From Roseivirga sp. UBA6052 (GTDB lineage Bacteria > Bacteroidota > Bacteroidia > Cytophagales > Cyclobacteriaceae), in the NCBI GenBank assembly GCA_002427755.1, contig DIYO01000001.1, positions 744,001 through 808,000 of the forward strand: a DNA stretch of 64,000 nt, read 5' to 3'. The notes beneath the pieces are model-generated. The model saw only the letters and a list, made by a program, of their open reading frames with translations. It made no database searches and was not told the origin of the DNA. This document shows, in pieces, positions 16,397-25,275 of this stretch (the stretch's first letter is position 1; each line of letters begins with the position of its first letter). The translations under genes and the position numbers were made by a program.

Positions 16397-17431
16397 ATGA
16401 AAAAACTATCTACATTATTATTAACCGCTATTGCATCGTTGTCAATCTGCTCAGGACAGGTAAACAAACCTGACCAGAAAACAATTGAGCAATGGCAAGA
16501 GTCTTCAAAGTCTCCAAATATAGGCCTGGCTTTAATTGAAGACTTTAAAATTGTTCATTCAGAAGTGTACGGTGATATGGGAGAGATTAAAAACGCAGAA
16601 TCAGAAGTACTTTTTGACATCGCATCAGTTACGAAATCTTTTTCAGCCTACACAGTATTAAGTCTAGTAGCAGAGGGTAAATGGGATCTAAATGAACCAT
16701 TGGCCAACTATTGGGTAGACCCAGATGTAAAGGACAACCCGTACGCTCAAAAATTAACAACGAAACATGTGCTGAATCATCAAACTGGTTTTAAAAACTG
16801 GAGGTGGATGAATGAAAGTAAAAAGCTCGAATTTGACTTTGAACCAGGGACTAAAGTTCAATATTCAGGTGAAGGATTTGAATACATGAGAAGAGCAGTC
16901 GAAAAAAAGTTTGGTAAAAGTCTCGATGTTTTAGCGAAGGAACAATTCTACAAAAAGGCAAAGATTAAAAACTCACATTATATCTGGAATGATAAAATAG
17001 ATGAAGAAAAAGTAACCATTGGCCATGATGAAAATGGAGCACCAATGGACTTAGAAAAACAAACAGAAATTTATGCTGCCAACTGCATGCTCACCACAGT
17101 TGATGATTTAGCAAACTTCAGCATAGCCGTAATGAAAAAGAAAGGTATCTCAGAAGAGTTATTCGCAGAATTAATTACTCCACAAGCTAATGTAAGACCC
17201 GGAGTATCTTTTGGCTACGCATATATTATATTCGATGACTTACCCAATGGTGAATATGCCATAGCAAATTTTGGCAGTGATCCTGGAGTGAATGCTGCCA
17301 CCGTCTTTTTCCCAGAAAGAGGAGATGGCATGGTGATTACAACTACATCTGTTGGAGGAAGAGCTGTTGTAATGAAGGCCATAGCTGAAGTATTCGGTGA
17401 ATCAGGCAAAGCAATCATATCAAGGTTCTAA
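16397..17431 (+). CDS. Secreted serine hydrolase (class C beta-lactamase/PBP fold) 1
   Basis: 344 residues from the ATG at 16397, chosen because it opens a good signal peptide (MKKLSTLLLTAIASLSICSGQ). The catalytic SxxK is S77-VT-K80; the second motif, YxN in most relatives, reads YSG (156-158), as in many esterase-type members. The third motif is weak, with NFGSDPGVNA in the expected region. The fold covers beta-lactamases, D-Ala peptidases and esterases; no specific substrate can be assigned. It lies 6 nt before a second enzyme of the same fold and is divergent from an AraC-type regulator. Confidence 0.88.
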   Translation: MKKLSTLLLTAIASLSICSGQVNKPDQKTIEQWQESSKSPNIGLALIEDFKIVHSEVYGDMGEIKNAESEVLFDIASVTKSFSAYTVLSLVAEGKWDLNEPLANYWVDPDVKDNPYAQKLTTKHVLNHQTGFKNWRWMNESKKLEFDFEPGTKVQYSGEGFEYMRRAVEKKFGKSLDVLAKEQFYKKAKIKNSHYIWNDKIDEEKVTIGHDENGAPMDLEKQTEIYAANCMLTTVDDLANFSIAVMKKKGISEELFAELITPQANVRPGVSFGYAYIIFDDLPNGEYAIANFGSDPGVNAATVFFPERGDGMVITTTSVGGRAVVMKAIAEVFGESGKAIISRF

Positions 17432-17437
17432 ATCAAC

Positions 17438-18505
17438 ATGAATATACGTTTAATGATACTGGCCCTATTGGGCCAGTTTGCGTTTAACTCAGTTCTTTTA
17501 AGTCAAGAAGAGTTAACTCAAGCTAATCTGTACTTAGACAGCCTTTTCAAATCTAAAGAACCGGGTGGAGCTATAATTGTGGCAACAAAAGATACAATTC
17601 TCTATGAAAAGTATTCAGGATTGGCAAATGCAGAGTTGGGCGTACCGATCAATGATAATACGCTTTTTAGAATAGGATCAGTAACCAAACCTATTACTGC
17701 ATCTATTATTCTAAGACTTCATGAAAAAGGCTTGTTAAATCTAGAAGATCCGATCACGAAACATCTTCCAATGTTTATAACGGAACACCCCGTTCGAATA
17801 GTCGATCTACTTACCCATAGCTCAGGTATAAAGAACTATACAACTATGGATACGTGGACAGATAGCTTTAGAAAAGCAGATCACTCAAGAAGCGAAATGA
17901 TCGATTTTTTCTACGATAGCACTCTAGAGTTTGAACCTGGAACCATGTGGAGATATAATGATTCGGGGTATTATTTACTTGGGGTTATTGCCGAGAAGGT
18001 TACTCAATTGCCTTTTAACGAAGTGCTCAAACTAGAATTATCAAACTCCAGCAAGACAGGATCAATGCTCATGGATGCAAATCATAATATAATTCTCAAC
18101 AGAGCATCGGGCTATCATTTTAGCAAAAAGGGCTTTATCAATGCCCCGTACCTAAGCGATAGTCAAGCTTTTAGTGCGGGAGGAGTTCTAGCTTCGGCAC
18201 CTGCTCTTTATAAATGGTTTAATGCTTTGCTAAACAACCGTTTATTGAAAGAGCATAACTTATCAAAAATGTTAAGTAGCTACCGATTACCTGGCGGTAG
18301 AACAATCAATTATTCACTCGGATTTCGAATTGATGAATCAACCGATAAGATTGTATCGCATGATGGTTTTATCAATGGTTTCTTGTCAGACATTAGGTAT
18401 TCACCTGATAAAAATATTGTTGTGATTTGCCTTCTCAATAACATGAAGCACGACCCCAGAAAAATTACAAAAGATTTAATAGCCTTGTGGTCAATTAAAG
18501 AGTAG
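17438..18505 (+). CDS. Secreted serine hydrolase (class C beta-lactamase/PBP fold) 2
   Basis: 355 residues with a signal peptide (~1-22). Motifs: S81-VT-K84 (GSVTKPITA), Y173-N174-D175 (WRYNDSGYYLLG), and HDGFINGF near residue 307 in the place of the KTG/HxG motif. All three catalytic motifs look intact, unlike the gene before it. It lies 6 nt downstream of serine hydrolase 1 but is clearly diverged, so the pair is an operon and not a recent duplication. Possible activities are D-Ala-D-Ala carboxypeptidase, esterase or beta-lactamase. Confidence 0.9.
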   Translation: MNIRLMILALLGQFAFNSVLLSQEELTQANLYLDSLFKSKEPGGAIIVATKDTILYEKYSGLANAELGVPINDNTLFRIGSVTKPITASIILRLHEKGLLNLEDPITKHLPMFITEHPVRIVDLLTHSSGIKNYTTMDTWTDSFRKADHSRSEMIDFFYDSTLEFEPGTMWRYNDSGYYLLGVIAEKVTQLPFNEVLKLELSNSSKTGSMLMDANHNIILNRASGYHFSKKGFINAPYLSDSQAFSAGGVLASAPALYKWFNALLNNRLLKEHNLSKMLSSYRLPGGRTINYSLGFRIDESTDKIVSHDGFINGFLSDIRYSPDKNIVVICLLNNMKHDPRKITKDLIALWSIKE

Positions 18506-18533
18506 GGCTCCCCCCTACTCTTTAGTCAAACTA

Positions 18534-19346
18534 TTATTCCCTAGTAAACGTATATTGATTTCTTAGTTTAATATCCGAATTACCTGCCTCTTGATATTCA
18601 CGTTTTATTGACATTTGATCATTAGTTATTTTGTAGGTGAAATAGTAGAAGATCTCTTCATCATCAGCGTCTTCTTCCATTACAGAAACAAACTCCAAGT
18701 AGTCTTTATTCCGATCAACGCTCACGATTTGTCGGCCTTCAAACCAACGATTGTTATTTTCAAGTCCAGCCTCAATAGAAGAATTCATCTCTGGTTCTTC
18801 AGGATATATATAATTCATAGTCAATCCACCATTCTTGGTTTCTTCAACCTTCATTTCGCATGGAATAAATACTTCTTTTCCAGAACTATAATCAACATAC
18901 ATTAGGGTTCCTTTCCAGTTGTTCCCTACAAACTTTTTAAGATCCTCTTCAGTCAATTTGAGCTTTTCAATTAGATCTACCTCTTCAACAGTCTCATAAC
19001 GCATGCCTTGTACGTTGCGATTGAAGGTGGCTTTAAAAAAGATTTGCTTGCTGCTAGGGTTCTTCACAACCACCTTTTCATCTGCATCGATAGTAAAATC
19101 GGTTTTCCCCTTTGGTGACATACCAAAACCGGATGTTTTCTGGTTTAAACCGTTTCTTACTTCAATGGATATCTCTTGATTTGTCAGATTTTCAATATTC
19201 ACCTTAAACGCTTCATCTTCAGACTCACCTAATACAAATTGTTGTAGCGGTGGAATGCTAACCGTTGAAACTGATTTACTAGTGTTACAAGCTATTATTG
19301 TGAGTAATAATAGAATTGCCAATAGGCCAAGTTTAGTGTTTTTCAT
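18534..19346 (-). CDS. Putative lipoprotein of unknown function
   Basis: 270 residues. A signal peptide with lipobox (LLTIIACNTS, Cys20) predicts a lipid anchor. The mature part has two beta-rich sections: ~25-110, with a jelly-roll-like pattern (VNIENLTNQEISIEVRNG) and TFNRNVQGMRYE, and ~120-270, with KFVGNNWKGTLMYVDYSSG and DDEEIFYYFTYKI. No catalytic motif is seen. It is convergent with serine hydrolase 2 and lies beside a GTATCA...TGATAC site 46 nt upstream of its start. Confidence 0.65.
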   Translation of the reverse strand: MKNTKLGLLAILLLLTIIACNTSKSVSTVSIPPLQQFVLGESEDEAFKVNIENLTNQEISIEVRNGLNQKTSGFGMSPKGKTDFTIDADEKVVVKNPSSKQIFFKATFNRNVQGMRYETVEEVDLIEKLKLTEEDLKKFVGNNWKGTLMYVDYSSGKEVFIPCEMKVEETKNGGLTMNYIYPEEPEMNSSIEAGLENNNRWFEGRQIVSVDRNKDYLEFVSVMEEDADDEEIFYYFTYKITNDQMSIKREYQEAGNSDIKLRNQYTFTRE

Positions 19347-19391
19347 TTTGAATTAGTTTCCCTTTAAACTGGCTTGGTCTTTATCTGTTAG

Positions 19392-19423
19392 GTATCATTA
19401 TTTAGCTAATTCTTATATGATAC
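19392..19423. promoter_or_regulatory. Inverted half-sites GTATCA-N20-TGATAC
   Basis: GTATCA (19392-19397) and TGATAC (19418-19423); the match extends to 7 nt per arm (GTATCAT/ATGATAC). It sits midway between two divergent genes (19346 minus, 19467 plus). Confidence 0.4.
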
Positions 19424-19466
19424 TTATTGCTCAGAATCTTTGATTTCTATGCGCTAAATAGGGTCT

Positions 19467-19868
19467 ATGAGCGATTCATTTATATCTATTGTTGCCACAA
19501 ATCCAGAAGTGAGCCAACCTGAACAAAAAGCAAACCTCGTATTAGAATGGCTTCAAGAAGAAGACATTGTATCCACTGTCTTAGGTGATTGCACCTTGGG
19601 AGACCATGGTTATGATATTGGTCCAAAGGCCAAAAACTGGGTACTAACACCCGAATACCTACCTAATCCAGGAGGTGTAAGCGGGTTAGAAATAACCATT
19701 CAAAAGAAAGCATTCGACCCAGTAGAAAACTATGAAGATGGAATGCAAATAGCTGAAAGCAACTTGGGCTTTACCTTTTGGAATTGGCAAGAGTTTACCA
19801 ATGATTTTATGTCCAAAATCAGTGCCTTAACTGGAGAAAACTTTACAACTATAAACGGGAGAATATGA
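19467..19868 (+). CDS. Hypothetical cytoplasmic protein
   Basis: 133 residues, acidic, no signal peptide and no family I recognise. It contains KANLVLEWLQEEDIV, a Cys/Gly/Asp stretch (GDCTLGDHGYDIGP) and a Trp-rich end (GFTFWNWQEFTNDF). It overlaps the following DUF4932-like gene by 4 nt (ATGA), so the two are coupled. With no homologue known to me the function stays open; it could be an immunity or chaperone-like partner, but nothing in the sequence shows this. Confidence 0.6.
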   Translation: MSDSFISIVATNPEVSQPEQKANLVLEWLQEEDIVSTVLGDCTLGDHGYDIGPKAKNWVLTPEYLPNPGGVSGLEITIQKKAFDPVENYEDGMQIAESNLGFTFWNWQEFTNDFMSKISALTGENFTTINGRI

Positions 19869-21016
19869 AGAAGGCACTTGCAATTTGTTGCGCTGTGCTA
19901 ATCTGCACATCATGCGGAAGAAACAATAAAGACTTCTCAAGTGAATCAAAAAGAAATATAGAAGTTGTATTAAATAGAAATATTCATGCTTCTCATATGA
20001 TAGAATTGTTGGTGTGGCCCGGGGAGTACCCCACCCGACCTATGGTTATCAATGCGCAAGAGCACATAATGAATTTTAAGAATCATCCTGCCATACTCTT
20101 GTCTGATAGTCTTTTACAAAATGAGATCTTTTACTTTGATGAGCTTACTGAAGTACTTCTTTATATGGAAGCACTCCCAAGTACCACATTCAAACATAGT
20201 CTAGAATCTTCTCCTTATCGAGACAGAATTGATATTCTCACAAGATGGACAGAAAGTATAGCTGAGCTGTATATAGATGCAAATCTCGACTCTTTTTTTG
20301 ATGCGCATGAGAATTACTATCTAGGTGCAATTGATGAAGTCACAAAAAATCTTCCAGATATAGATTTTGTTACTCAGATTGAATCATATTATCGAGATAA
20401 AAGACTTAAATACACTATAATTCCTGCACCTGAAATGCCAACTGGTGGAGCTTATGGCCAAAGGGGTATAGGCCCATATGTCTACACTAATAATGGGCTT
20501 GAGATTTATCAAGTTATTAGCGCATCACTACCTGTTGAATTTGACTCTAGCACTCAACAATACGAGGAATTTGGCTTTGACTATAAAGAATTTGTCCTTC
20601 GTAATTCATTCCATGAATTCGGCCATGCCTTTGTTAACCCCGTATTAGAAAAAGAAAAAAACAGATCGCTGATATATGAATACGAATACTTGTTTACGGA
20701 TGAATTAAAGGAGGTAATGCTTGTTCAAAATTACGACAATTGGCTTGACTGTATAGCTGAACATCTCGTTAGACTTGGTGAAATAAGACTCGCTAGTAGA
20801 AGCGGAAAAGAAGATTGGGCAGAGAAGCTAAGACATATGCATGTGAGGGAAAAAGCTTTTATTCTCATCCCTTATTTTGAAGAGAAAATAATTGAATATG
20901 AGAATGATCGGAATAAGGGTTCTTTTGAAGAATACCTACCAGAGCTTTTGAGAGCGCTTGAACCTCTTAATCAATCCAACATCAATAATGATTTAAAGTG
21001 CAGGTTTCTATATTGA
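19865..21016 (+). CDS. DUF4932-like putative metallopeptidase lipoprotein
   Basis: 383 residues. The signal peptide ends in a lipobox (LICTSCG, Cys17). A HExxH-type motif, HEFGHAFVNP (H250-E251-H254), lies in the middle-to-end part, followed by DCIAEHLVRL, whose Glu could be the third zinc ligand. The layout (SFFDAHENYY, IIPAPEMPTGGAYG, then HEFGHAFVNP) is that of the DUF4932 family, which resembles gluzincins; activity is not proven. A distant relative with an altered motif is encoded at 25276-26697. Confidence 0.75.
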   Translation: MKKALAICCAVLICTSCGRNNKDFSSESKRNIEVVLNRNIHASHMIELLVWPGEYPTRPMVINAQEHIMNFKNHPAILLSDSLLQNEIFYFDELTEVLLYMEALPSTTFKHSLESSPYRDRIDILTRWTESIAELYIDANLDSFFDAHENYYLGAIDEVTKNLPDIDFVTQIESYYRDKRLKYTIIPAPEMPTGGAYGQRGIGPYVYTNNGLEIYQVISASLPVEFDSSTQQYEEFGFDYKEFVLRNSFHEFGHAFVNPVLEKEKNRSLIYEYEYLFTDELKEVMLVQNYDNWLDCIAEHLVRLGEIRLASRSGKEDWAEKLRHMHVREKAFILIPYFEEKIIEYENDRNKGSFEEYLPELLRALEPLNQSNINNDLKCRFLY

Positions 21017-21200
21017 TTTGCCACATATAAAATTGAAACACTTCAAATCAAGCTGAATCAAGTACTTCAGGATTATAATTCTGGGCTCTATTGCCGGTAA
21101 AATAGGTTTCTTACTTCCCAATCCCCTTTAATTCTCATCATAAACCAGGAAGAGAACTTTGCGAAACTTACATGACATTAGCCAATAGACTAGTTAACAA

Positions 21201-21218
21201 GAGGGCTAAATAGCCCTC
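21201..21218 (-). terminator. Stem-loop downstream of the permease gene
   Basis: GAGGGCTA (21201-21208) and TAGCCCTC (21211-21218) pair fully. On the minus strand it follows the permease stop at 21236 and is trailed by TTGTT, so it could end that transcript. The T-run is poor. Confidence 0.4.
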
Positions 21219-21235
21219 CTGTGTCAAACAAACAA

Positions 21236-23620
21236 CTAAAGGTCCCTAAGTGAATCTACAGGGTTTCTAAGCGTTATCTTTAATGCCCTAGAACTGATTG
21301 CAAATAGAGAAACAATTAAGAGTAAAATAAATGTCATGAGGTATACCCAACCACTTAGTTCTACGTGATAAGTGAACTGTTCGAGCCAACCATTCAAAAA
21401 GTAAAATGATATTGGAATGGCGATAAAAAATGCTACTCCAATTAAAACCACAAACTCTTTTGTGAGTACAGTAAACAGACTTCCAAAGGGAGCTCCTAAC
21501 ACCTTTCTTATGCCTATTTCTTTTGTTCGTTGGTCAACTTTAAAGCTGGCCAAGCCATATAAACCAAGAGAGCCAATTAGAATCGCGAGGAGTGCAAACC
21601 AAGTAGACATCTTACTTGACTTAATATCTTCCTCATACTGTCTTTGATAGATGTCTTCAAAATAGTTGTACTCAAAAGGAAAACTTGCGGAATACTGTTC
21701 AAATACTTCTTGGATGTTATCTAAAGTCTCATCTCTATCAATTTCCGAATCTAATTTAATAGAGAGTGTTTGATGATTATCCCAGAAGAAAATCTGCAAA
21801 GGCTCAATCTTTAACCTCACGGAGTGTTGATGGAAGTCTTTAACTACACCTACAACCCTTCCTTTTTCTTCACCCCATCTATACACTTCTCGTCCTATTG
21901 GATTTTCCCAGCCTAAAGCTTTAACAGCTGACTCATTCAATAAGACTCCTCGCCTATCTGATTCAATATCTCTCGAGAAATTTCTGCCTTGAACGATTTC
22001 TAAGTTATATAAGTCAATGAAATCGTAATCCGCACTAGAACCGTAAACCAATAAATTTTCCAGATCGGGGGGCATATTTGGCCACCTTATCTGTGAATTA
22101 GAAGTAATATTATTAGGGAGAGATAATGATGAAGCTACCTGTCTCACACCAGAAATGGTCCTGAGTTGGTCTTGGAAGAGAGTTAGATTATTTGTGATGA
22201 TCGTATCTCTAACATTCATTACTATGATATCTTCTCGATTAAAGCCGGCATCAAGATCTTCTATATAATCAACTTGCCGTGTAATGATCAGCATTGAAGA
22301 AATCAAGGTGGCCGAGATCATAAACTGAAACACAACTAAACCATTCCAAAGCCCTTTATTTAGCTTTTTGCCTTTAGCATATCCCTTAAGAGCAGGAACA
22401 GCCTTAAAAGACTTAAGTACAAATGCTGGATAAAGCCCACTGATTAAGCCAATTATAGTACCCAAGAGCAAAAAATAAATCCAGAACTCTAACCTTAAGA
22501 AGTCAATTCGTAGAGGCTTTTCTAAGAATTCCGAAAAACCTGGAAGCAATACTAACACCACCAAGACAGCCAAGATTAAGGATATAAAAGACATGAGAAG
22601 TGATTCAAACAAGAATTGTCTCATCAAATGAGCTGAACTCGCCCCAATCACTTTTCTTACGCCTATCTCTTTTAGTCTAATGATAGATCTGGATGTAGCT
22701 AGATTAATATAATTGGCTGAAGCCATAATTAATACGAGAAAAGCCACAAAAACGAATACATATAACTTCTGTAGATTTGACGTAGGAGCCATATCAAAAT
22801 TGACACCCTGAGTAAAATGAACCTCATTTAATGGCTGTAGATAATAATTAGACTCTTGTTGTCCTGTTCGAGGTTCAGCCGCGAACTTTTCTCTTAAAAC
22901 TGGTAGTTTACTCTCAAGCTCCTCTATGTCAACCCCTTGCTCTAACTGTACATAGGTATAATAAGAGCTATTATCCCATCTATCAATTACCCAGTTCAAG
23001 GCCCTCAGAACAGATTCAAATTCAAATATGATTTCGAATTTATAGTGAGAGTTATCCGGCACATCTTTAAACACACCCACAACCTTAAAAGGGAATTCGT
23101 TTGCGAAGTATATCGTCTCATTCAATACATCAGTCTTACCGAAATACTTGAGTGAAGCACTCTCTGAGAGTACCACTGTGTTCGCTTCGGATAAAAACTG
23201 ACTGATATCTCCTTGAACTGATTTAAAAGTAAAAATTTCGAAGGCTTGCTTATCAGCCGTATGGACAATCTGTTCAAAATAAACCTTTCCATTTGCCTTA
23301 ATCAAGCGGTTCTCATGGCTATGAAATCGAGTTGCATTAACTACCTCAGGAAATTCATTAACCATGGCTTGAGCTAAGGGAGCAGGTACCACGGCATATT
23401 TATTACTTCCTTGATAAGATCCTAAGTGATCTTCTTTGTAGACTCTATAGATTAAATCCGAATTCTCGTGATGTCTATCATATCTTAATTCGTGGGAAGT
23501 GTATAGAATTATAAGCGTAAAGACAATAAATCCAGATGCTAAACCTAGGATATTTAGCAAGCTGTAAGTCTTGTTTTTATTAAAGTAGCGCAATGCTAAC
23601 ATGATCAGGTTGTTCTGCAT
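21236..23620 (-). CDS. FtsX/MacB-type ABC transporter permease
   Basis: 794 residues. An N-terminal TM (~17-41) is followed by a MacB-type periplasmic domain (~45-270), three TM segments with the FtsX signature (RSIIRLKEIGVRKVIGASSA, ~310-330), a second periplasmic domain (~440-660) and a second FtsX block (QRTKEIGIRKVLGAPFGS, ~700). This double-module permease without its own ATPase is abundant in Bacteroidota and works with a separate LolD/MacB-like ATPase in export or signalling. No ATPase gene is adjacent. The start is the ATG at 23620 (MQNNLIMLALRYFNKNKTYS). Confidence 0.92.
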   Translation of the reverse strand: MQNNLIMLALRYFNKNKTYSLLNILGLASGFIVFTLIILYTSHELRYDRHHENSDLIYRVYKEDHLGSYQGSNKYAVVPAPLAQAMVNEFPEVVNATRFHSHENRLIKANGKVYFEQIVHTADKQAFEIFTFKSVQGDISQFLSEANTVVLSESASLKYFGKTDVLNETIYFANEFPFKVVGVFKDVPDNSHYKFEIIFEFESVLRALNWVIDRWDNSSYYTYVQLEQGVDIEELESKLPVLREKFAAEPRTGQQESNYYLQPLNEVHFTQGVNFDMAPTSNLQKLYVFVFVAFLVLIMASANYINLATSRSIIRLKEIGVRKVIGASSAHLMRQFLFESLLMSFISLILAVLVVLVLLPGFSEFLEKPLRIDFLRLEFWIYFLLLGTIIGLISGLYPAFVLKSFKAVPALKGYAKGKKLNKGLWNGLVVFQFMISATLISSMLIITRQVDYIEDLDAGFNREDIIVMNVRDTIITNNLTLFQDQLRTISGVRQVASSLSLPNNITSNSQIRWPNMPPDLENLLVYGSSADYDFIDLYNLEIVQGRNFSRDIESDRRGVLLNESAVKALGWENPIGREVYRWGEEKGRVVGVVKDFHQHSVRLKIEPLQIFFWDNHQTLSIKLDSEIDRDETLDNIQEVFEQYSASFPFEYNYFEDIYQRQYEEDIKSSKMSTWFALLAILIGSLGLYGLASFKVDQRTKEIGIRKVLGAPFGSLFTVLTKEFVVLIGVAFFIAIPISFYFLNGWLEQFTYHVELSGWVYLMTFILLLIVSLFAISSRALKITLRNPVDSLRDL

Positions 23621-23684
23621 ATTTTTCGTTTAACCACAGAAACAGGACTGGCACCAAGTGGTTGCACAGATTGGCTCGAAACGG

Positions 23685-23716
23685 GTATCAGAATGATCTT
23701 TCAGTTAATTTGATAC
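23685..23716. promoter_or_regulatory. Inverted half-sites GTATCA-N20-TGATAC
   Basis: GTATCA (23685-23690) and TGATAC (23711-23716), with exactly the same 20-nt spacing as at 19392. It lies 65 nt upstream of the permease start. Confidence 0.4.
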
Positions 23717-23718
23717 AA

Positions 23719-24774
23719 TCAATTTTTCTCAAACAAGCCTGGTTGAACTGATTGACTAACTTTTAGCTTTCTAGGATGTAAATGCATTTTCTCAAAATTC
23801 ACATTGAGATTTAAATGAAGCTCAGCAGATGTGAGATATTGAGAATTCTCCATTTTCAGTCCATCATTATGAACTAAAAGTACTTTGCTCTTTTCTCTAG
23901 ACCATACGCCTAGTATTCCCTTGTTGTTGAATAGCGCACTATCTTTTATTCTGGATGAATAATTAGGGCTATTTGTACCACCAGCTACAACAAGGCATTC
24001 ATTATTTAAAAGAAGATTGTTGGTAAACTCAAATGAAACATCTTCTCCGGTGAACCAAAATGCACTTTCATAAGAGTCAGCAATAATACTGTTAGTAATT
24101 TCAAAACCCTCTACATTTTGGAAAAAGAGGACTGCATTTCTACACTCGAAGAAAATAGAATGATCTACCCTATTATTTGGTCCATGTGCCCAGATACCAC
24201 CTTGAATCTTCGCTGACTCCTTGTCTCCGATAAACATACATTGGGAAACCGATAGGTTAGCTAAACTAGGATCTTCTTTGGATATAGGATAGTAATACTC
24301 CACATCAGGATTATTATTTCCTAAGAATTTGATGCCTTGTATGTTAACATTCTTAGAGCTAACCAATATTCCAGTAGCATGAGCAAATTGAGTGTTAGAA
24401 TTATTCCCTGAAACTGACTGTATAACAGGCATTTTTTGGGGAGACCAACCCTCCTCATCAGGCAGAATCGATGCCCTAAGCGTGAAATATGTGGTATCAT
24501 TCATGATACGCACGGGATTAATCACCAGTTTGTCTGTTAGCGTATAAATTCCGGAATGCACAACTAGTGTAATATCTCCTGTTCCGGTAAGCTTATTGAC
24601 ATAATCAATTGCGTGATCAAGTGATTTAAATGGCTTCTCTATACTGCCATCATTAGTATCAATACCGGTATTACCATTTATATGATATTCCTGAGCAACA
24701 GCATTATAACCACCTTCGAAAAACAGGAAAAGATAAATTATTAGAATTAATAGTCTATTTGAATTTAGATCCAT
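23719..24774 (-). CDS. Secreted right-handed beta-helix protein
   Basis: About 351 residues from the ATG at 24774 (MDLNSNRLLILII); a start 7 codons further upstream (24795) is possible but fits a signal peptide less well. The N-terminus after the signal reads YHINGNTGIDTNDGSIEKPF, the standard opening of secreted parallel beta-helix proteins of the DUF1565/PbH1 type. Coil repeats with N-ladders follow (GIKFLGNNNPD, NSIIADSYESAFWF, TNNLLLNNECLVVAGG). Such proteins often bind or cleave polysaccharides, but no lyase catalytic set is identifiable. It is upstream of the permease gene on the same strand, with 98 nt between. Confidence 0.75.
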   Translation of the reverse strand: MDLNSNRLLILIIYLFLFFEGGYNAVAQEYHINGNTGIDTNDGSIEKPFKSLDHAIDYVNKLTGTGDITLVVHSGIYTLTDKLVINPVRIMNDTTYFTLRASILPDEEGWSPQKMPVIQSVSGNNSNTQFAHATGILVSSKNVNIQGIKFLGNNNPDVEYYYPISKEDPSLANLSVSQCMFIGDKESAKIQGGIWAHGPNNRVDHSIFFECRNAVLFFQNVEGFEITNSIIADSYESAFWFTGEDVSFEFTNNLLLNNECLVVAGGTNSPNYSSRIKDSALFNNKGILGVWSREKSKVLLVHNDGLKMENSQYLTSAELHLNLNVNFEKMHLHPRKLKVSQSVQPGLFEKN

Positions 24775-24839
24775 GTTGACAATGTCATTGTACATTCTAA
24801 GTTTTGTTTGAAAGCAACTCTGAAGATTGTTCGAGCATA

Positions 24840-25271
24840 CTATTTTTCAACTTTTGACCATGTATAAGACTTCTGAACAATTTTCCATGAGCCTTGATAT
24901 TTTAACAAAAGGAAGTAGTCTGTGAATACTCGCCAACCCGGCACTACAATTTCAGCTTTAGCGCTAGCTGCGTTATTCTCGTAGTCAATAGATACGATAC
25001 GCCCAATCCGATTTACCTGTTTACCAGGCTGTATACCTGCAACGTATTCCTTCCCTAACCAAATCCGAAGGCTATCACTCTCAGTGACTGAATAGAGATT
25101 GAAATCTGGATGAAAAGCTAATTTCAACCGTTCTGGTTCTCCATTAGCAGTACCCTGTATATAATGCATTAAAGTTTCTTGAATCAACTCAATTTCTGAT
25201 TTTTGATTTGCTGATTGCCCCTTTGCCATTAAGCATAGTACAGCAAAAAGTAAGATGTAAGTGATCCTCAT
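24840..25271 (-). CDS. Secreted SnoaL/NTF2-like protein (lumazine-binding-like family)
   Basis: 143 residues with a signal peptide (~1-18). The mature domain begins with a helix (SEIELIQETLMHYIQGTANG) and continues with RLKLAFHPDFNLY, RIVSIDYENNAASAKAEI and DYFLLLKYQGSWKIVQKSYTW, the layout of the 'putative lumazine-binding' NTF2-like family (PF12893-type). The true ligand of this family is uncertain. It begins 4 nt after the stop of the upstream gene, so it shares that transcript. Confidence 0.8.
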   Translation of the reverse strand: MRITYILLFAVLCLMAKGQSANQKSEIELIQETLMHYIQGTANGEPERLKLAFHPDFNLYSVTESDSLRIWLGKEYVAGIQPGKQVNRIGRIVSIDYENNAASAKAEIVVPGWRVFTDYFLLLKYQGSWKIVQKSYTWSKVEK

Positions 25272-25275
25272 TGTT

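Noticed and set aside
24494..24509. GTATCA-N4-TGATAC in the beta-helix gene
   Set aside because: It is inside coding sequence with a different spacing; probably chance, not a member of the promoter set.
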